The notes: generated by a model not told the origin, from the letters alone. A stretch of 64,000 nucleotides of DNA from Pelagibius sp048268885 (GCA_048268885.1 JBLWUP010000012.1:71019-135018); one strand, 5' to 3'; shown: positions 1 through 7,833, numbered from the stretch's first letter. A program made the numbers and translations.

Positions 1-114
1 CCATCGCGAAAAGCCGGCTTTGCGGGCGATCTGCTCGAAGAACCAGAGGTAGACGAGCAGGAAGAGGCCGAGACCCAGGTAGAAAGTCCAGGGCAGGGTG
101 GCGAGCAGTTCCAT
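1..114 (-). CDS. Small membrane protein, 3' end outside window
   Basis: This is the N-terminal 38 codons of a minus-strand gene that runs off the left edge. It starts MELLATLPWTF, followed by a run of about 17 hydrophobic residues (one membrane helix) and then FFEQIARKAGFSRW. The ATG lies 4 nt downstream of the stop of the 58-aa gene at 119-295, so the two are probably co-transcribed and translationally coupled. Both proteins carry a similar Arg-Lys/Arg-Ala-Gly turn after a hydrophobic stretch, like that seen in short integral membrane proteins of the DUF805/DUF5684 kind. That resemblance is an inference from a short motif. The function is unknown. Confidence 0.6.
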   Translation of the reverse strand, partial: MELLATLPWTFYLGLGLFLLVYLWFFEQIARKAGFSRW

Positions 115-118
115 GGGG

Positions 119-295
119 CTACGCCGCCTCCCGCCAGGCGGCCAGCGCCAGGATCGGCGGCGGCAGCAGAAAGCCGAAGGGCAGGAAGACCATGAGGGCC
201 AGGACCGGCGGCAGGCCGGCGCGGCGGAAGATGCGCCACAGGGGGAACACGGTCAGCACTGCCGTGAGGTAGGCGGCAGCAAGGAACAGCAGCAT
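119..295 (-). CDS. Small hydrophobic protein, 58 aa
   Basis: A 58-residue protein begins MLLFLAAAYL and ends WREAA. Nearly all of it is hydrophobic: one helix at about 2-20, a basic turn RIFRRAGLPP at 21-30, and a second helix at about 31-53. It is therefore a two-helix inner-membrane hairpin. It lies 4 nt upstream of the next small membrane gene and downstream of rlmN on the same strand. The IFRRAG turn resembles the IARKAG turn of its neighbour. I do not recognise the family and the function is unknown. Codon use matches the high-GC surroundings and the frame is closed by adjacent gene spacing, so I think it is real. Confidence 0.6.
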   Translation of the reverse strand: MLLFLAAAYLTAVLTVFPLWRIFRRAGLPPVLALMVFLPFGFLLPPPILALAAWREAA

Positions 296-417
296 GTCTC
301 AAAGACCCTATTGCAAGTTCCCACCCCTGCAACGTCCGGCGACCTTAGAGAGCGGCCCTCGCTTTGCCAAGGGCGCCGGACCGGGGAAATAGGGGGTGCC
401 GCCGGGGGCGGCGGGCC

Positions 418-1575
418 TCAGGCCTGCGCCGCGGCGGTGCGCTCAGACTTCTTCTTGCGCTCGGAGGCGGACTTCAGCTGGCCGCAGGCGGCCAGGATGT
501 CCTCGCCGCGCGTGGCGCGCACCGGGCTGGAAATATGCGCGGCGGAGAGGATGTCGGCAAAGCGCGTGATGGTCGCCTTGTCCGAACACTCGAAGAAGGA
601 ACCGGGCCAGGGATTGAAGGGGATCAGGTTCACCTTGGCCGGGATGCCCTTCAGCAGCTTGATGAGGCGGCGCGCGTCGTCCTCGCTGTCGTTCACGCCC
701 TTCAGCATGACGTATTCGAAGGTGATGCGCCGGGCGTTGTTGGTGCCGGGGTAGTTGCGGCAGGCGTCCAGCAGCATCTTCAGCGGATACTTCTTGTTGA
801 TCGGCATGATCATGTCGCGCACCTCGTCGCTGGTCGCGTGCAGCGACACGGCGAGGTTCACGTCCAGCTCGCGCCCGCAGCGCGCCATCTCCGGCACCAC
901 GCCGGAGGTCGACAGCGTGATCTTGCGCTTGGAGACCGACAGGCCTTCCTGGTCCATGGCGATCTTCATCGCCGTGGCCACGTTCTCGTAGTTGTACAGC
1001 GGCTCGCCCATGCCCATGAGGACGATGTTGGTGATCAAACGGCCTTCGGCGGGGGAGGGCCACTCGCCGAGGCCGTCGCGCGCCACCATGATCTGGCCGA
1101 CGATCTCGGCGGGCGAAAGGTTGCGCACCAGGCGCTGGGTGCCGGTGTGGCAGAACTTGCAGGTCAGGGTGCAGCCGACCTGGCTGGAGACGCAGAGCGT
1201 GCCGCGGTCCGACTCGGGGATGTAGACCGTCTCCACCTCCTGGCCGTCGGCCAGGCGCAGCAGCCACTTGCGGGTGCCGTCCTTGGAGACCTGGGCCACG
1301 GCGACCTCCGGCCGGCGCACCGCGTGGGTCTCGGCCAGGCGCTGGCGGAAGTCCTTGGAGAGGGTGGTCATCTCCGCGAAGTCGGTGACCCCGCGGTGGT
1401 AGATCCAGTGCCACAGCTGCTTGGCGCGGAACGGCTTTTCGCCCAGCGCGGTGAGCTCCGCCGCCAGCTCGTCACGCGACAGCCCGGCGAGATTGCGTTT
1501 CCCGTCGGGGGCGGCCCCCCTGGCGTTCCCTGAGGCTTCAGGGGGCGGGGCGAAGGCTTTGGCGTGCTGGCTCAT
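418..1575 (-). CDS. rlmN: Dual-specificity RNA methyltransferase RlmN
   Basis: A 385-aa radical SAM enzyme that methylates C2 of A2503 in 23S rRNA and of A37 in a subset of tRNAs. The cluster motif C-x3-C-x2-C is at Cys135, Cys139 and Cys142. Cys128 and Cys364 sit where the catalytic cysteine pair (Cys118 and Cys355 of E. coli RlmN) is expected, and the 7-residue spacing from the first cysteine to the cluster is conserved. GMGEPLYNY and ITLSTSGVVP are further family signatures. The N-terminal 25 residues are a poorly conserved Ala/Pro-rich extension. The length is normal. The two small membrane genes follow on the same strand, but nothing suggests a functional link. Confidence 0.97.
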   Translation of the reverse strand: MSQHAKAFAPPPEASGNARGAAPDGKRNLAGLSRDELAAELTALGEKPFRAKQLWHWIYHRGVTDFAEMTTLSKDFRQRLAETHAVRRPEVAVAQVSKDGTRKWLLRLADGQEVETVYIPESDRGTLCVSSQVGCTLTCKFCHTGTQRLVRNLSPAEIVGQIMVARDGLGEWPSPAEGRLITNIVLMGMGEPLYNYENVATAMKIAMDQEGLSVSKRKITLSTSGVVPEMARCGRELDVNLAVSLHATSDEVRDMIMPINKKYPLKMLLDACRNYPGTNNARRITFEYVMLKGVNDSEDDARRLIKLLKGIPAKVNLIPFNPWPGSFFECSDKATITRFADILSAAHISSPVRATRGEDILAACGQLKSASERKKKSERTAAAQA

Positions 1576-1662
1576 GGGGCGTTAGATAGGCTCTTCGCAG
1601 GGTTAAAACCAGCCCTTTGCGGCCTGCCCGGCCCGCCAGAACGCCGGCGGGCCCGCTCGCGC

Positions 1663-2196
1663 CTAGAGGCCGCAGGCCTGGCGGATGGACTGATAGGCGC
1701 GGGTGAAGCCGGACAGGGAATAGGTGTCCTTGGTATTGGTCCCGCGGGCCGAGGTGCCCTGGACTACCATGGTATTCCCCTTGATCATCGCCTGGACCAG
1801 CTGCTTGTCGGTGTCCTTGTCCACGGTCCAGGCGGATTCGCCTTCGGTGAAGAGACGCACCTTCAGGCTGCCGACCTGCACCTCGACCGGCGCGTTCTCC
1901 TGGTAGGCATAGCCGGCCTGGATGCTGACCTCGTCGACCCGGTTTTCGCCGGGACGATGGGTCACCATGGCGTGGATCTCGCCACGCTTGGAATAATTGC
2001 CCTCGGCTTTGGTGGGCTCGCTCGCCATGAAGCAGATCGGCTTGCCGTCCTCCAGGTACTTGAAGGCGCTCCAATCTGAGAAGTCACCGAGCCGCTCGAT
2101 TGACTGGGCCCGGGCTTCGCCGGCCGGCAGGCCGGTCCAGAGCGCGCCGGCGACGAGCAGGGGGGCAAGCAGGAAAGAGAGTTGTTTTGGCAGCAT
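1663..2196 (-). CDS. IalB family (invasion-associated locus B) exported protein
   Basis: About 177 aa. The chosen start, MLPKQLSFLLAPLLV, gives a clean signal peptide ending near GEARAQS. The mature part opens with the family-typical phrase FGDW-like GDFSDWSAFKYLEDGKPICF and continues with SxPTKAEG and RGEIHAMVTHRPGE, as in periplasmic IalB proteins. These were named for Bartonella invasion but are common in free-living alphaproteobacteria, so virulence should not be inferred. Two upstream ATGs (2223 and 2229) are in frame but lie almost on top of a TATAAT-like element at 2237-2242, which favours 2196. The exact biochemical role is unknown. Confidence 0.85.
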   Translation of the reverse strand: MLPKQLSFLLAPLLVAGALWTGLPAGEARAQSIERLGDFSDWSAFKYLEDGKPICFMASEPTKAEGNYSKRGEIHAMVTHRPGENRVDEVSIQAGYAYQENAPVEVQVGSLKVRLFTEGESAWTVDKDTDKQLVQAMIKGNTMVVQGTSARGTNTKDTYSLSGFTRAYQSIRQACGL

Positions 2197-2236
2197 GGTC
2201 CACGCTGATGGGATGTTATTCATGAACATGGCGGAT

Positions 2237-2242
2237 ATTATA
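2237..2242 (-). promoter_or_regulatory. Candidate -10 element for the IalB-like gene
   Basis: Read on the minus strand this is a perfect TATAAT, an uncommon string in DNA this rich in G+C, placed about 41 nt before the chosen ATG at 2196. The expected -35 position (17 bp further upstream) reads GTGGCG, a poor match, so the assignment rests on the -10 alone. A transcript starting about 7 nt downstream would leave the ATGs at 2229 and 2223 almost without leader, which supports use of the start at 2196. Confidence 0.35.
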
Positions 2243-2377
2243 GGATGGGGGACCCGCGCCGCCACCCCTGCGTTGAAGGACCATTGATTTTGCCGTTCTT
2301 TCGCTTCCGCGCCGCCGAACCGAGGCCTGTCACGGGCCCGCTGGCGTCTGCCGGTCCACTGGGAACGGCGGCCTAGG

Positions 2378-2971
2378 ATGAGCGCTCTATCGCGCCGGCC
2401 GGAGGGGCTGCCGGACCAGCTGCGGCTGTCGCGGCTGGTGGTCGCGATCGGCGAAAACCGCGACAGGCAGGCCTTTACCGAGCTCTTCGGCCATTTCGCG
2501 CCCCGCATCAAGGCCTACCTCATGAAGCAGGGCGCCCAGGAGGGTCAGGCCGAAGAACTGGCGCAGGAAGCCATGATCATGGTATGGCGGCGGGCCGAGA
2601 GTTTCGATCCGGCGAAGTCTGCCGCGGGCACTTGGATCTTCACCATCGCGCGCAACAAGCGAATCGACGCCTTGCGCCGCGAGAGCCGGCCCGACTATGA
2701 CCCGGCGGATCCCTCCCTGATGCCGGCGGCCCCGCCGACGGCGGAGCGGGCGGTCGCGGCGGCGCAGCAGGTAGAGCGTCTGGCGCGCGCCCTGGAGGAC
2801 CTGCCGGCAGCACAAGCGGAGTTGGTCAGGATGGCCTATTTCGAAGACAAGGCCCATGGACGGATCGCCACGGAGACGGGCTTGCCCCTGGGCACTGTGA
2901 AATCGCGGCTGCGCCTGGCCGTCGGGCGCCTGCGCAAGTCCCTCGACGCGTCGCAGGGGGAGGGCGCGTGA
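2378..2971 (+). CDS. ECF-type RNA polymerase sigma factor (RpoE/ECF11-like)
   Basis: A 197-aa sigma-70 family factor with only regions 2 and 4. Region 2 covers about residues 25-100 (FTELFGHFAPRIKAYL, EELAQEAMIMVW, GTWIFTIARNKRIDALRR). Region 4 covers about 130-190 and has a helix-turn-helix, HGRIATETGLPLGTVKSRLR. The stop overlaps the GTG of a ChrR-type anti-sigma factor (GTGA junction), so the two are coupled. The pairing is known from Rhodobacter, where RpoE-ChrR governs the response to singlet oxygen. I did not find a convincing autoregulatory promoter in the 100 nt upstream. The IalB-like gene is divergent to it. Confidence 0.93.
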   Translation: MSALSRRPEGLPDQLRLSRLVVAIGENRDRQAFTELFGHFAPRIKAYLMKQGAQEGQAEELAQEAMIMVWRRAESFDPAKSAAGTWIFTIARNKRIDALRRESRPDYDPADPSLMPAAPPTAERAVAAAQQVERLARALEDLPAAQAELVRMAYFEDKAHGRIATETGLPLGTVKSRLRLAVGRLRKSLDASQGEGA

Positions 2972-3669
2972 CCGCTGCCCGCCATACCCCGGCTCCCCAC
3001 CTTCCGGCCCACCACTTCCCGGAGGACATGCTGCTCGACTATGCCGCCGGCAGCCTGCCGGAGGGCCTGTCCATCCTCGTGGCGGTCCACCTGTCGCTCT
3101 GCCCCGCCTGCCGGGCCGCCGTGGCCGACGGCGAAGCCATCGGCGGCGCGCTGCTGGCGCAGATCGACCCGGTGGCCCTGGCGCCGGACGCCCTGGACAG
3201 GGTGCTGGCGCGGCTCGACGCGGAAGAGGCCGTCGCGGGCGCGGCGGCGGCGGTGCAAGGCCCCCTTCCGCCGCCGCTCGGCGATTACCTCGGGGGGAAC
3301 CTCGACAAGCTGGACTGGCAGCCGCTGGCGCCGGACGTCGAGCAGGTCGCCTTGCGGCCCAGGACGGGGTCGGGGACGGGGACGGGGACGGCGCAGGGCC
3401 GCTGGCCGGGGACGACCGAAGTCGCCCTGGTGCGCATGGCGCCCGGCGCCATCGCGCCGCGGCACAGGCATGAAGGGATCGAGGCGACGGTGATGGTGCA
3501 GGGCGGCTTCGCGGACGAGTTCGGCCAGTACGAGCGCGGCGACGCCTGGATCGTCGGTTCGACGATCGAGCACGGGCCGGTGGCGCTGCCCGGCGAACCC
3601 TGCCTCTGCCTGGTCTACCTGGACGCGCCGCTGAAGCCGGCCGGTAGCCATCACGTCGCCAGCATCTAG
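2968..3669 (+). CDS. chrR: ChrR-type zinc anti-sigma factor with C-terminal cupin
   Basis: A 233-aa cytoplasmic anti-sigma factor for the overlapping ECF sigma gene. The N-terminal anti-sigma domain has the zinc ligand set: His15/16 in HHFPEDMLLDYAAG, then His41, Cys45 and Cys48 in HLSLCPAC. The C-terminal cupin domain keeps candidate metal ligands His166, His168, Glu172 and His202, as in Rhodobacter ChrR, where the cupin is needed for release of sigma under singlet oxygen. Residues 133-141 form a Gly-Thr run coded by a short tandem ggggac repeat (about 3372-3389), probably the interdomain linker. It starts at GTG inside the sigma stop. Confidence 0.93.
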   Translation: MTAARHTPAPHLPAHHFPEDMLLDYAAGSLPEGLSILVAVHLSLCPACRAAVADGEAIGGALLAQIDPVALAPDALDRVLARLDAEEAVAGAAAAVQGPLPPPLGDYLGGNLDKLDWQPLAPDVEQVALRPRTGSGTGTGTAQGRWPGTTEVALVRMAPGAIAPRHRHEGIEATVMVQGGFADEFGQYERGDAWIVGSTIEHGPVALPGEPCLCLVYLDAPLKPAGSHHVASI

Positions 3670-3716
3670 CCCCTGCCGGGACCCGGCGGTCGGCGATCAG
3701 TTCCGCATGGCGCGGC

Positions 3717-4247
3717 TCACTTCTTGGTGCGGATGACCTGGGCGCCCTGCACGTGATCGGGCAGGGGCTCCGGCTTGGCGCGCGGATTCACCGCCCGCCG
3801 CGCGAAGCGGCCCTGGCTGATCAGGCGGTCGTACATGACGATGGCCCCGGCGGTGCCGACGTTGACGCAGAACTTGGTGGGGATCTGCACCAGATGGTCG
3901 CAGCGCGCCTGCAGCTCCGGCGACAGGCTGCCGCGTTCCGGCCCCAGCACGTAGGCGGCGGCCTGGGGATGGAAGAAGGAGGGCAGCTCCACCGCGTCCT
4001 CGGTCAACTCGACCCCGACCAGGGAGCAGCCGCGCGGCAGTTGCAGTTCCGCCACCGAGGCGTAGGTGTAGAGCGGCAGGTGCTTGGCCGCGTCGGAGGT
4101 GTCCGACTGCTTGACCTGCTGGGCATTGAAGGCCGGCTCGATGGTGAAGAAGAAGCTGGCCCCGAAGGCGTGGGCGGAGCGCATCAGGGCGCCCAGATTC
4201 ATGGGCTTGCTGATCCGCTCGGCGCCAATGGCAAAGTATCCGCGCAT
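3717..4247 (-). CDS. SpoU/TrmH family RNA methyltransferase
   Basis: About 176 aa with the three SPOUT motifs in order: MNLGALMRSA at 16-25 (conserved Asn and Arg), LGPERGSLSPEL at 101-112 (SAM loop), and IPTKFCVNVGTAGAIVMYD at 122-140 (knot). It therefore folds as a trefoil-knot SAM-dependent 2'-O-ribose methyltransferase. The substrate (tRNA or rRNA position) cannot be told from sequence. I chose the start at MRGYFAIG because the upstream in-frame extension is low-complexity and unlike the family. The basic C-terminal tail after residue 145 is variable. It is convergent with chrR and divergent from the asparaginase gene. Confidence 0.88.
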   Translation of the reverse strand: MRGYFAIGAERISKPMNLGALMRSAHAFGASFFFTIEPAFNAQQVKQSDTSDAAKHLPLYTYASVAELQLPRGCSLVGVELTEDAVELPSFFHPQAAAYVLGPERGSLSPELQARCDHLVQIPTKFCVNVGTAGAIVMYDRLISQGRFARRAVNPRAKPEPLPDHVQGAQVIRTKK

Positions 4248-4334
4248 GGCGGCAGAACTTGCATGGCCCGGGCCGCGGAGGCAAGCTGCTTCGCCGCAGC
4301 CGGCACCCCCTATTTGTTTCCGCGAAGTCAAGCC

Positions 4335-5390
4335 ATGCCTTCAGATTCCTCCTTGTCCGACCCTGGCGCCGCCGCCGCCCCGGCCGCCAATCCGCTGCTG
4401 GTCGAGGTGACCCGCGGCAGCCAGGTCGAATGCCGTCACCGTGCCGCCGTTGCCGTCGTGGATACCGCGGGCAAGGTGGTCGTGGCGGCCGGCGATCACG
4501 AGCGCCCGGTCTACGGCCGCTCGGCCATCAAGTCGCTGCAGGCCATTGCCCTGGTGGAAAGCGGCGCCGCCGATGCCTTCGACGTGTCCGAGCCCGAGCT
4601 GGCCTTGGCCTGCGCCAGCCACAGCGGCGAGCCCCGCCACGTGGAGACGGCGACCGCCTGGCTCACGCGGATCGGTCTGTCGGCCGGCGACCTGGAGTGC
4701 GGGCCGCAGCTGCCCGGTTACGAGCCGGCGCTGATCAAGCTGCTCGCCGCCGGCGGAGAGGCGACCGCGGCGCACAACAACTGCTCCGGCAAGCACAGCG
4801 GCTTTCTGACCCTGGCGCGGCACCTGGGCGTGCCGACGCGGGGCTACGTGAAATACGAGCACCCCGTGCAGCAGCGCATCCTCGGCGTGCTGGAGGCCAT
4901 GACCGGCCTGGACCTGGGGGACGCGCCGCGCGGGATCGACGGCTGCGGCATCCCGGTGATCGGCATTCCGCTCGGCAACCTGGCCCTGGCCATGGCGCGG
5001 CTCGGCGCTCCCGACGACCAGCCGGAAGCCCGCCAGGACGCCTGCCTGCGCCTGCGCAAAGCGGTGGCCGCGCATCCCTTCCTGGTTGCCGGCACCGGGC
5101 GCTACGACACCCGGGTGATGGAGTTGACCGGCGAGAAAGCCCTGATCAAGACCGGGGCCGAAGGCGTCTACTGCGCCAGCTTCCCGGAGCTGGGCCTGGG
5201 CGCGGCCATCAAGGTCGACGACGGCGCCGGGCGCGCCGCCGAGGTCATCATGGGCCGGCTGCTGCGCCATTTCGGAATCCTGACCGAGGATCAGGCCGCC
5301 GGCCTCGGCGGCCTCTTCACGACGCCGGTGCGCAACCGCGCCGGCCTCACCGTCGGCGAGATACGTCCTGCCGCCGACATCCCGTTCTAG
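4335..5390 (+). CDS. L-asparaginase, class 3 (Rhizobium etli AnsA/ReAV type)
   Basis: A 351-aa enzyme of the asparaginase II family that hydrolyses L-asparagine to aspartate and ammonia in the cytoplasm. It is unrelated to the E. coli AnsA/AnsB fold. The serine-lysine pair Ser63-x2-Lys66 (GRSAIKSLQ), Cys150 and Lys153 (NNCSGKHSG) and Cys204 (DGCGIPV) match the catalytic and zinc residues known for ReAV (Ser48, Lys51, Cys135, Lys138, Cys189), each shifted by exactly 15. The first 20 residues are an Ala/Pro-rich extension. The next gene, a quinone oxidoreductase, starts 36 nt downstream and may be co-transcribed. Confidence 0.93.
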   Translation: MPSDSSLSDPGAAAAPAANPLLVEVTRGSQVECRHRAAVAVVDTAGKVVVAAGDHERPVYGRSAIKSLQAIALVESGAADAFDVSEPELALACASHSGEPRHVETATAWLTRIGLSAGDLECGPQLPGYEPALIKLLAAGGEATAAHNNCSGKHSGFLTLARHLGVPTRGYVKYEHPVQQRILGVLEAMTGLDLGDAPRGIDGCGIPVIGIPLGNLALAMARLGAPDDQPEARQDACLRLRKAVAAHPFLVAGTGRYDTRVMELTGEKALIKTGAEGVYCASFPELGLGAAIKVDDGAGRAAEVIMGRLLRHFGILTEDQAAGLGGLFTTPVRNRAGLTVGEIRPAADIPF

Positions 5391-5426
5391 AATCAAAATC
5401 CTATTCGAGGTTGAGGTCGAAGCGAT

Positions 5427-6425
5427 ATGCGAGCCGTGATCTGCCGCGCCTGGGGCGGCCCTGAAACCCTGGCGGTCGAGGACATGCCGTTGCCGGAGCC
5501 CGGCCCCGACCAGGTTCTGATCGACGTGGCCGCCGCCGGGGTCAACTTCGCCGACACCCTGATGATCGCCGGCAAGTATCAGGAGAAGCCGGCCTTTCCC
5601 TTCTCGCCGGGCCTGGAGATCGCCGGCACCCTGCGCCGCGCCGGCGGCAACGTCAGCGGCCTGAAGGAAGGCCAGCGGGTCATGGCGCTGACCGATTTCG
5701 GTGGTTATGCCGAGACGGCGCTGGCCCGTGCCGGCGACGTCTACCCGATCCCCGAGACGCTCGGGCCGGAGCGCTTCGGCTGGGCCGAGGCGGCCGGCTT
5801 TCCCATTACCTACGGCACCGCCCACGGCGCGCTGCGCTGGCACGCCGACCTGCAGCCGGGCGAAGTGCTGCTGGTGCACGGCGCGGCCGGCGGTGTCGGC
5901 CTCGCCGCGGTGGAGATCGGCAAGGCCATCGGCGCGACGGTGATCGCCACCGCCGGCGGACCCGACAAGCTGGCCGTGGCCAAGGCGCACGGCGCCGATC
6001 ACCTGATCGATTACCGCAGCGAGGATATTCGCGACAAGGTGAAGGCGCTGACCGCCGGCAAGGGCGCCGACGTGGTTTTCGATCCCGTCGGCGGCGACGT
6101 CTTCGATGCGTCGCTGCGCTGCATCGCCTGGTCGGGGCGCCTGCTGGTCATCGGTTTCGCCGCCGGCCGGGTGCCGCAGATCCCCGCCAACATCCTGCTG
6201 GTGAAGAACATCGCCGTCATGGGGGTTTACTGGGGATCGTACCGCAAGCACGCGCCGGAGCGCCTGGTCGATGAGTTCCGCGAACTCTTCGGTTGGTTTG
6301 AATCGGGCCTGCTGAAGCCACACGTTTCACATAAGCTTGACCTCACCCAGGCCGCAGAAGCCATGGCATTGCTGCTGGAAAGGCGCTCCACTGGTAAGGT
6401 GGTTCTCACCACGGGGGCGGCCTAG
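5427..6425 (+). CDS. NADPH:quinone oxidoreductase family protein
   Basis: A 332-aa zinc-free MDR-superfamily enzyme. The N-terminal GroES-like domain includes GVNFADTLMIAGKY and PFSPGLEIAG. The Rossmann domain carries VHGAAGGVGLAAVEIGK near residues 150-165, the usual nucleotide-binding AxxGxxG loop. The zinc-binding cysteine cluster of true alcohol dehydrogenases is absent, as expected for quinone reductases. The likely reaction is NADPH-dependent reduction of quinones or enones in the cytoplasm, but the substrate is not predictable. It follows the asparaginase closely and is followed by a 12-bp tandem repeat. Confidence 0.92.
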   Translation: MRAVICRAWGGPETLAVEDMPLPEPGPDQVLIDVAAAGVNFADTLMIAGKYQEKPAFPFSPGLEIAGTLRRAGGNVSGLKEGQRVMALTDFGGYAETALARAGDVYPIPETLGPERFGWAEAAGFPITYGTAHGALRWHADLQPGEVLLVHGAAGGVGLAAVEIGKAIGATVIATAGGPDKLAVAKAHGADHLIDYRSEDIRDKVKALTAGKGADVVFDPVGGDVFDASLRCIAWSGRLLVIGFAAGRVPQIPANILLVKNIAVMGVYWGSYRKHAPERLVDEFRELFGWFESGLLKPHVSHKLDLTQAAEAMALLLERRSTGKVVLTTGAA

Positions 6426-6442
6426 TCTTCCCCTTCGGCAGA

Positions 6443-6514
6443 CGGCCATCAATTCGGCCATCAATTCGGCCATCAATTCGGCCATCAATTCGGCCTTCAG
6501 TTCGGCCATCAGCC
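6443..6514. repeat. 12-bp tandem repeat, six copies, upstream of methyltransferase
   Basis: Four perfect copies of CGGCCATCAATT (from 6443, 6455, 6467 and 6479) are followed by two degenerate copies (6491 CGGCCTTCAGTT, 6503 CGGCCATCAGCC). The array fills most of the gap between the quinone oxidoreductase stop and the methyltransferase ATG at 6562. The frame of the downstream gene is open through the repeat and would read as repeated Ala-Ile-Asn-Ser, but no suitable start codon lies in the gap. Copy-number change would alter leader length by multiples of 12 nt. Confidence 0.9.
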
Positions 6515-6561
6515 CGGCCGGCGTCCCTGCGACTTCAGCCGGCACCGGCGGCGATCGAGAC

Positions 6562-7833
6562 ATGAACGACAACGTTCGCGACCAGTACGAAGCCTATCCC
6601 TACCCGTCGCGCGATCCGGCCGACGAGGCCAAGCGGCTTGTGGTCGGCTCGCCCAGCAGTCTGATGGAGGTGAACCACTACCTCTTCGGCGGCCGGCGCG
6701 ACTTCTCCAAGCCCTTTCGCGCGCTGGTGGCCGGCGGCGGCACCGGCGACGCGACCATCATGCTGGCCCAGCAGCTGGCCAACGCGGGCCCGGGGAGCCA
6801 GAGTCCCGGGAGCCAGGGCGCGGGAAGCCAGGGCGAGGTGGTCTATCTCGATCTCTCCACCGCCTCGCGGGGCGTCGCCGAAAGCCGCGCCGCGGCGCGC
6901 GGCCTGACCAACATCCGCTTCGTCACCGGATCGCTGCTGGATCTGGAACACCTGGATCTCGGGCTCTTCGACTACATCGACTGCTGCGGCGTGCTGCATC
7001 ACCTGGCCGAGCCCGAAGCCGGCCTCGCGGCCTTGACCGGCGCGCTGGCGCCCGACGGCGGCATGGGCCTCATGGTCTACGGCACCTACGGGCGCAGCGG
7101 CGTCTATCCGCTGCAGGACGTGTTGCGCAGGCTGGTCGGCGACCGCCCGCTGGCCGAACAGGTCAGCTATGCCCGGCGCCTTCTCGCCAACCTGCCGCCG
7201 ACCAATCTCTTCGCCCGCAATCCCGTGCTGCGCGATCACACCGGCAGCGACGCGGAACTGGTCGACCTGCTGCTGCACAGCCAGGACCGCGCCTACACCG
7301 TGGAGGAGATCGCGGACTTGGTGCAGGGCTGCGGGCTTCACCTGATTTCCTTCATTGAGCCGCTGCGCTACGAGCCCGCGACCTACGTGAAGGACCCGGT
7401 GCTGCTGCGCCAGGTCGGCAGCCTGACGCCGGACGGCCGCGCCGCCGTCGCCGAAAAGCTGGCGGGCAACCTGAAGACCCATGTCTTCTATGTCTCGAAG
7501 CGGCCGGCGACCGACACCCTGGCCTGGCCCGACGGGCCGGAGGCCATTCCCTGCCTGCGCGTGCTCGACGGTGCGCAGCTGGCCAAGGCGGTGCAGCGCG
7601 ACCTCGTCTTGAAGGGGGACTTCGACGGCCTGTCTTTGAAGTTTCCCCTGCCGCGTCTGGCCACGGCGGTGTTGCCCTGGATCGACGGCAACACATCCTT
7701 GGGAGAGATCCAGCGGACGCTGCACGACCTCGACCCGCGTCAGGACTGGGAACACTTCAAGGCGCAGTTCGATCAGCTCTATCAGGTGCTGGGCGGCCTC
7801 AACCACCTGCTGATCCGCTACCCCGCCGCCTGA
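6562..7833 (+). CDS. Class I SAM-dependent methyltransferase with C-terminal extension
   Basis: A 423-aa protein starting MNDNVRDQYEAYPYPSRDP. The SAM-binding glycine loop is ALVAGGGTGDAT at about 54-65, the acidic residue after strand 2 lies in VVYLDLS at 93-99, and FDYIDCCGVLHHL is the motif IV/post-IV strand. A Gly-Ser-Gln-rich insertion at about 76-91 (PGSQSPGSQGAGSQG) splits motifs I and II. The last 100 residues (PWIDGNTSLGEIQRTL...) form a separate helical domain like those in methyltransferases with a regulatory domain. The target is unknown. The start at 6562 is the first ATG after the tandem repeat, and the ribosome site is weak. Confidence 0.85.
   Translation: MNDNVRDQYEAYPYPSRDPADEAKRLVVGSPSSLMEVNHYLFGGRRDFSKPFRALVAGGGTGDATIMLAQQLANAGPGSQSPGSQGAGSQGEVVYLDLSTASRGVAESRAAARGLTNIRFVTGSLLDLEHLDLGLFDYIDCCGVLHHLAEPEAGLAALTGALAPDGGMGLMVYGTYGRSGVYPLQDVLRRLVGDRPLAEQVSYARRLLANLPPTNLFARNPVLRDHTGSDAELVDLLLHSQDRAYTVEEIADLVQGCGLHLISFIEPLRYEPATYVKDPVLLRQVGSLTPDGRAAVAEKLAGNLKTHVFYVSKRPATDTLAWPDGPEAIPCLRVLDGAQLAKAVQRDLVLKGDFDGLSLKFPLPRLATAVLPWIDGNTSLGEIQRTLHDLDPRQDWEHFKAQFDQLYQVLGGLNHLLIRYPAA

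Noticed and set aside
4341..6323. Long minus-strand open frame (660 codons) opposite asparaginase and quinone oxidoreductase genes
   Set aside because: It is antisense to two well-supported enzymes, is His/Gly/Gln-rich with no domain, and such frames are common on the reverse strand of high-GC genes.
6443..6514. CRISPR array
   Set aside because: The repeats are 12 bp and directly adjacent with no spacers, and no cas gene is in the window.
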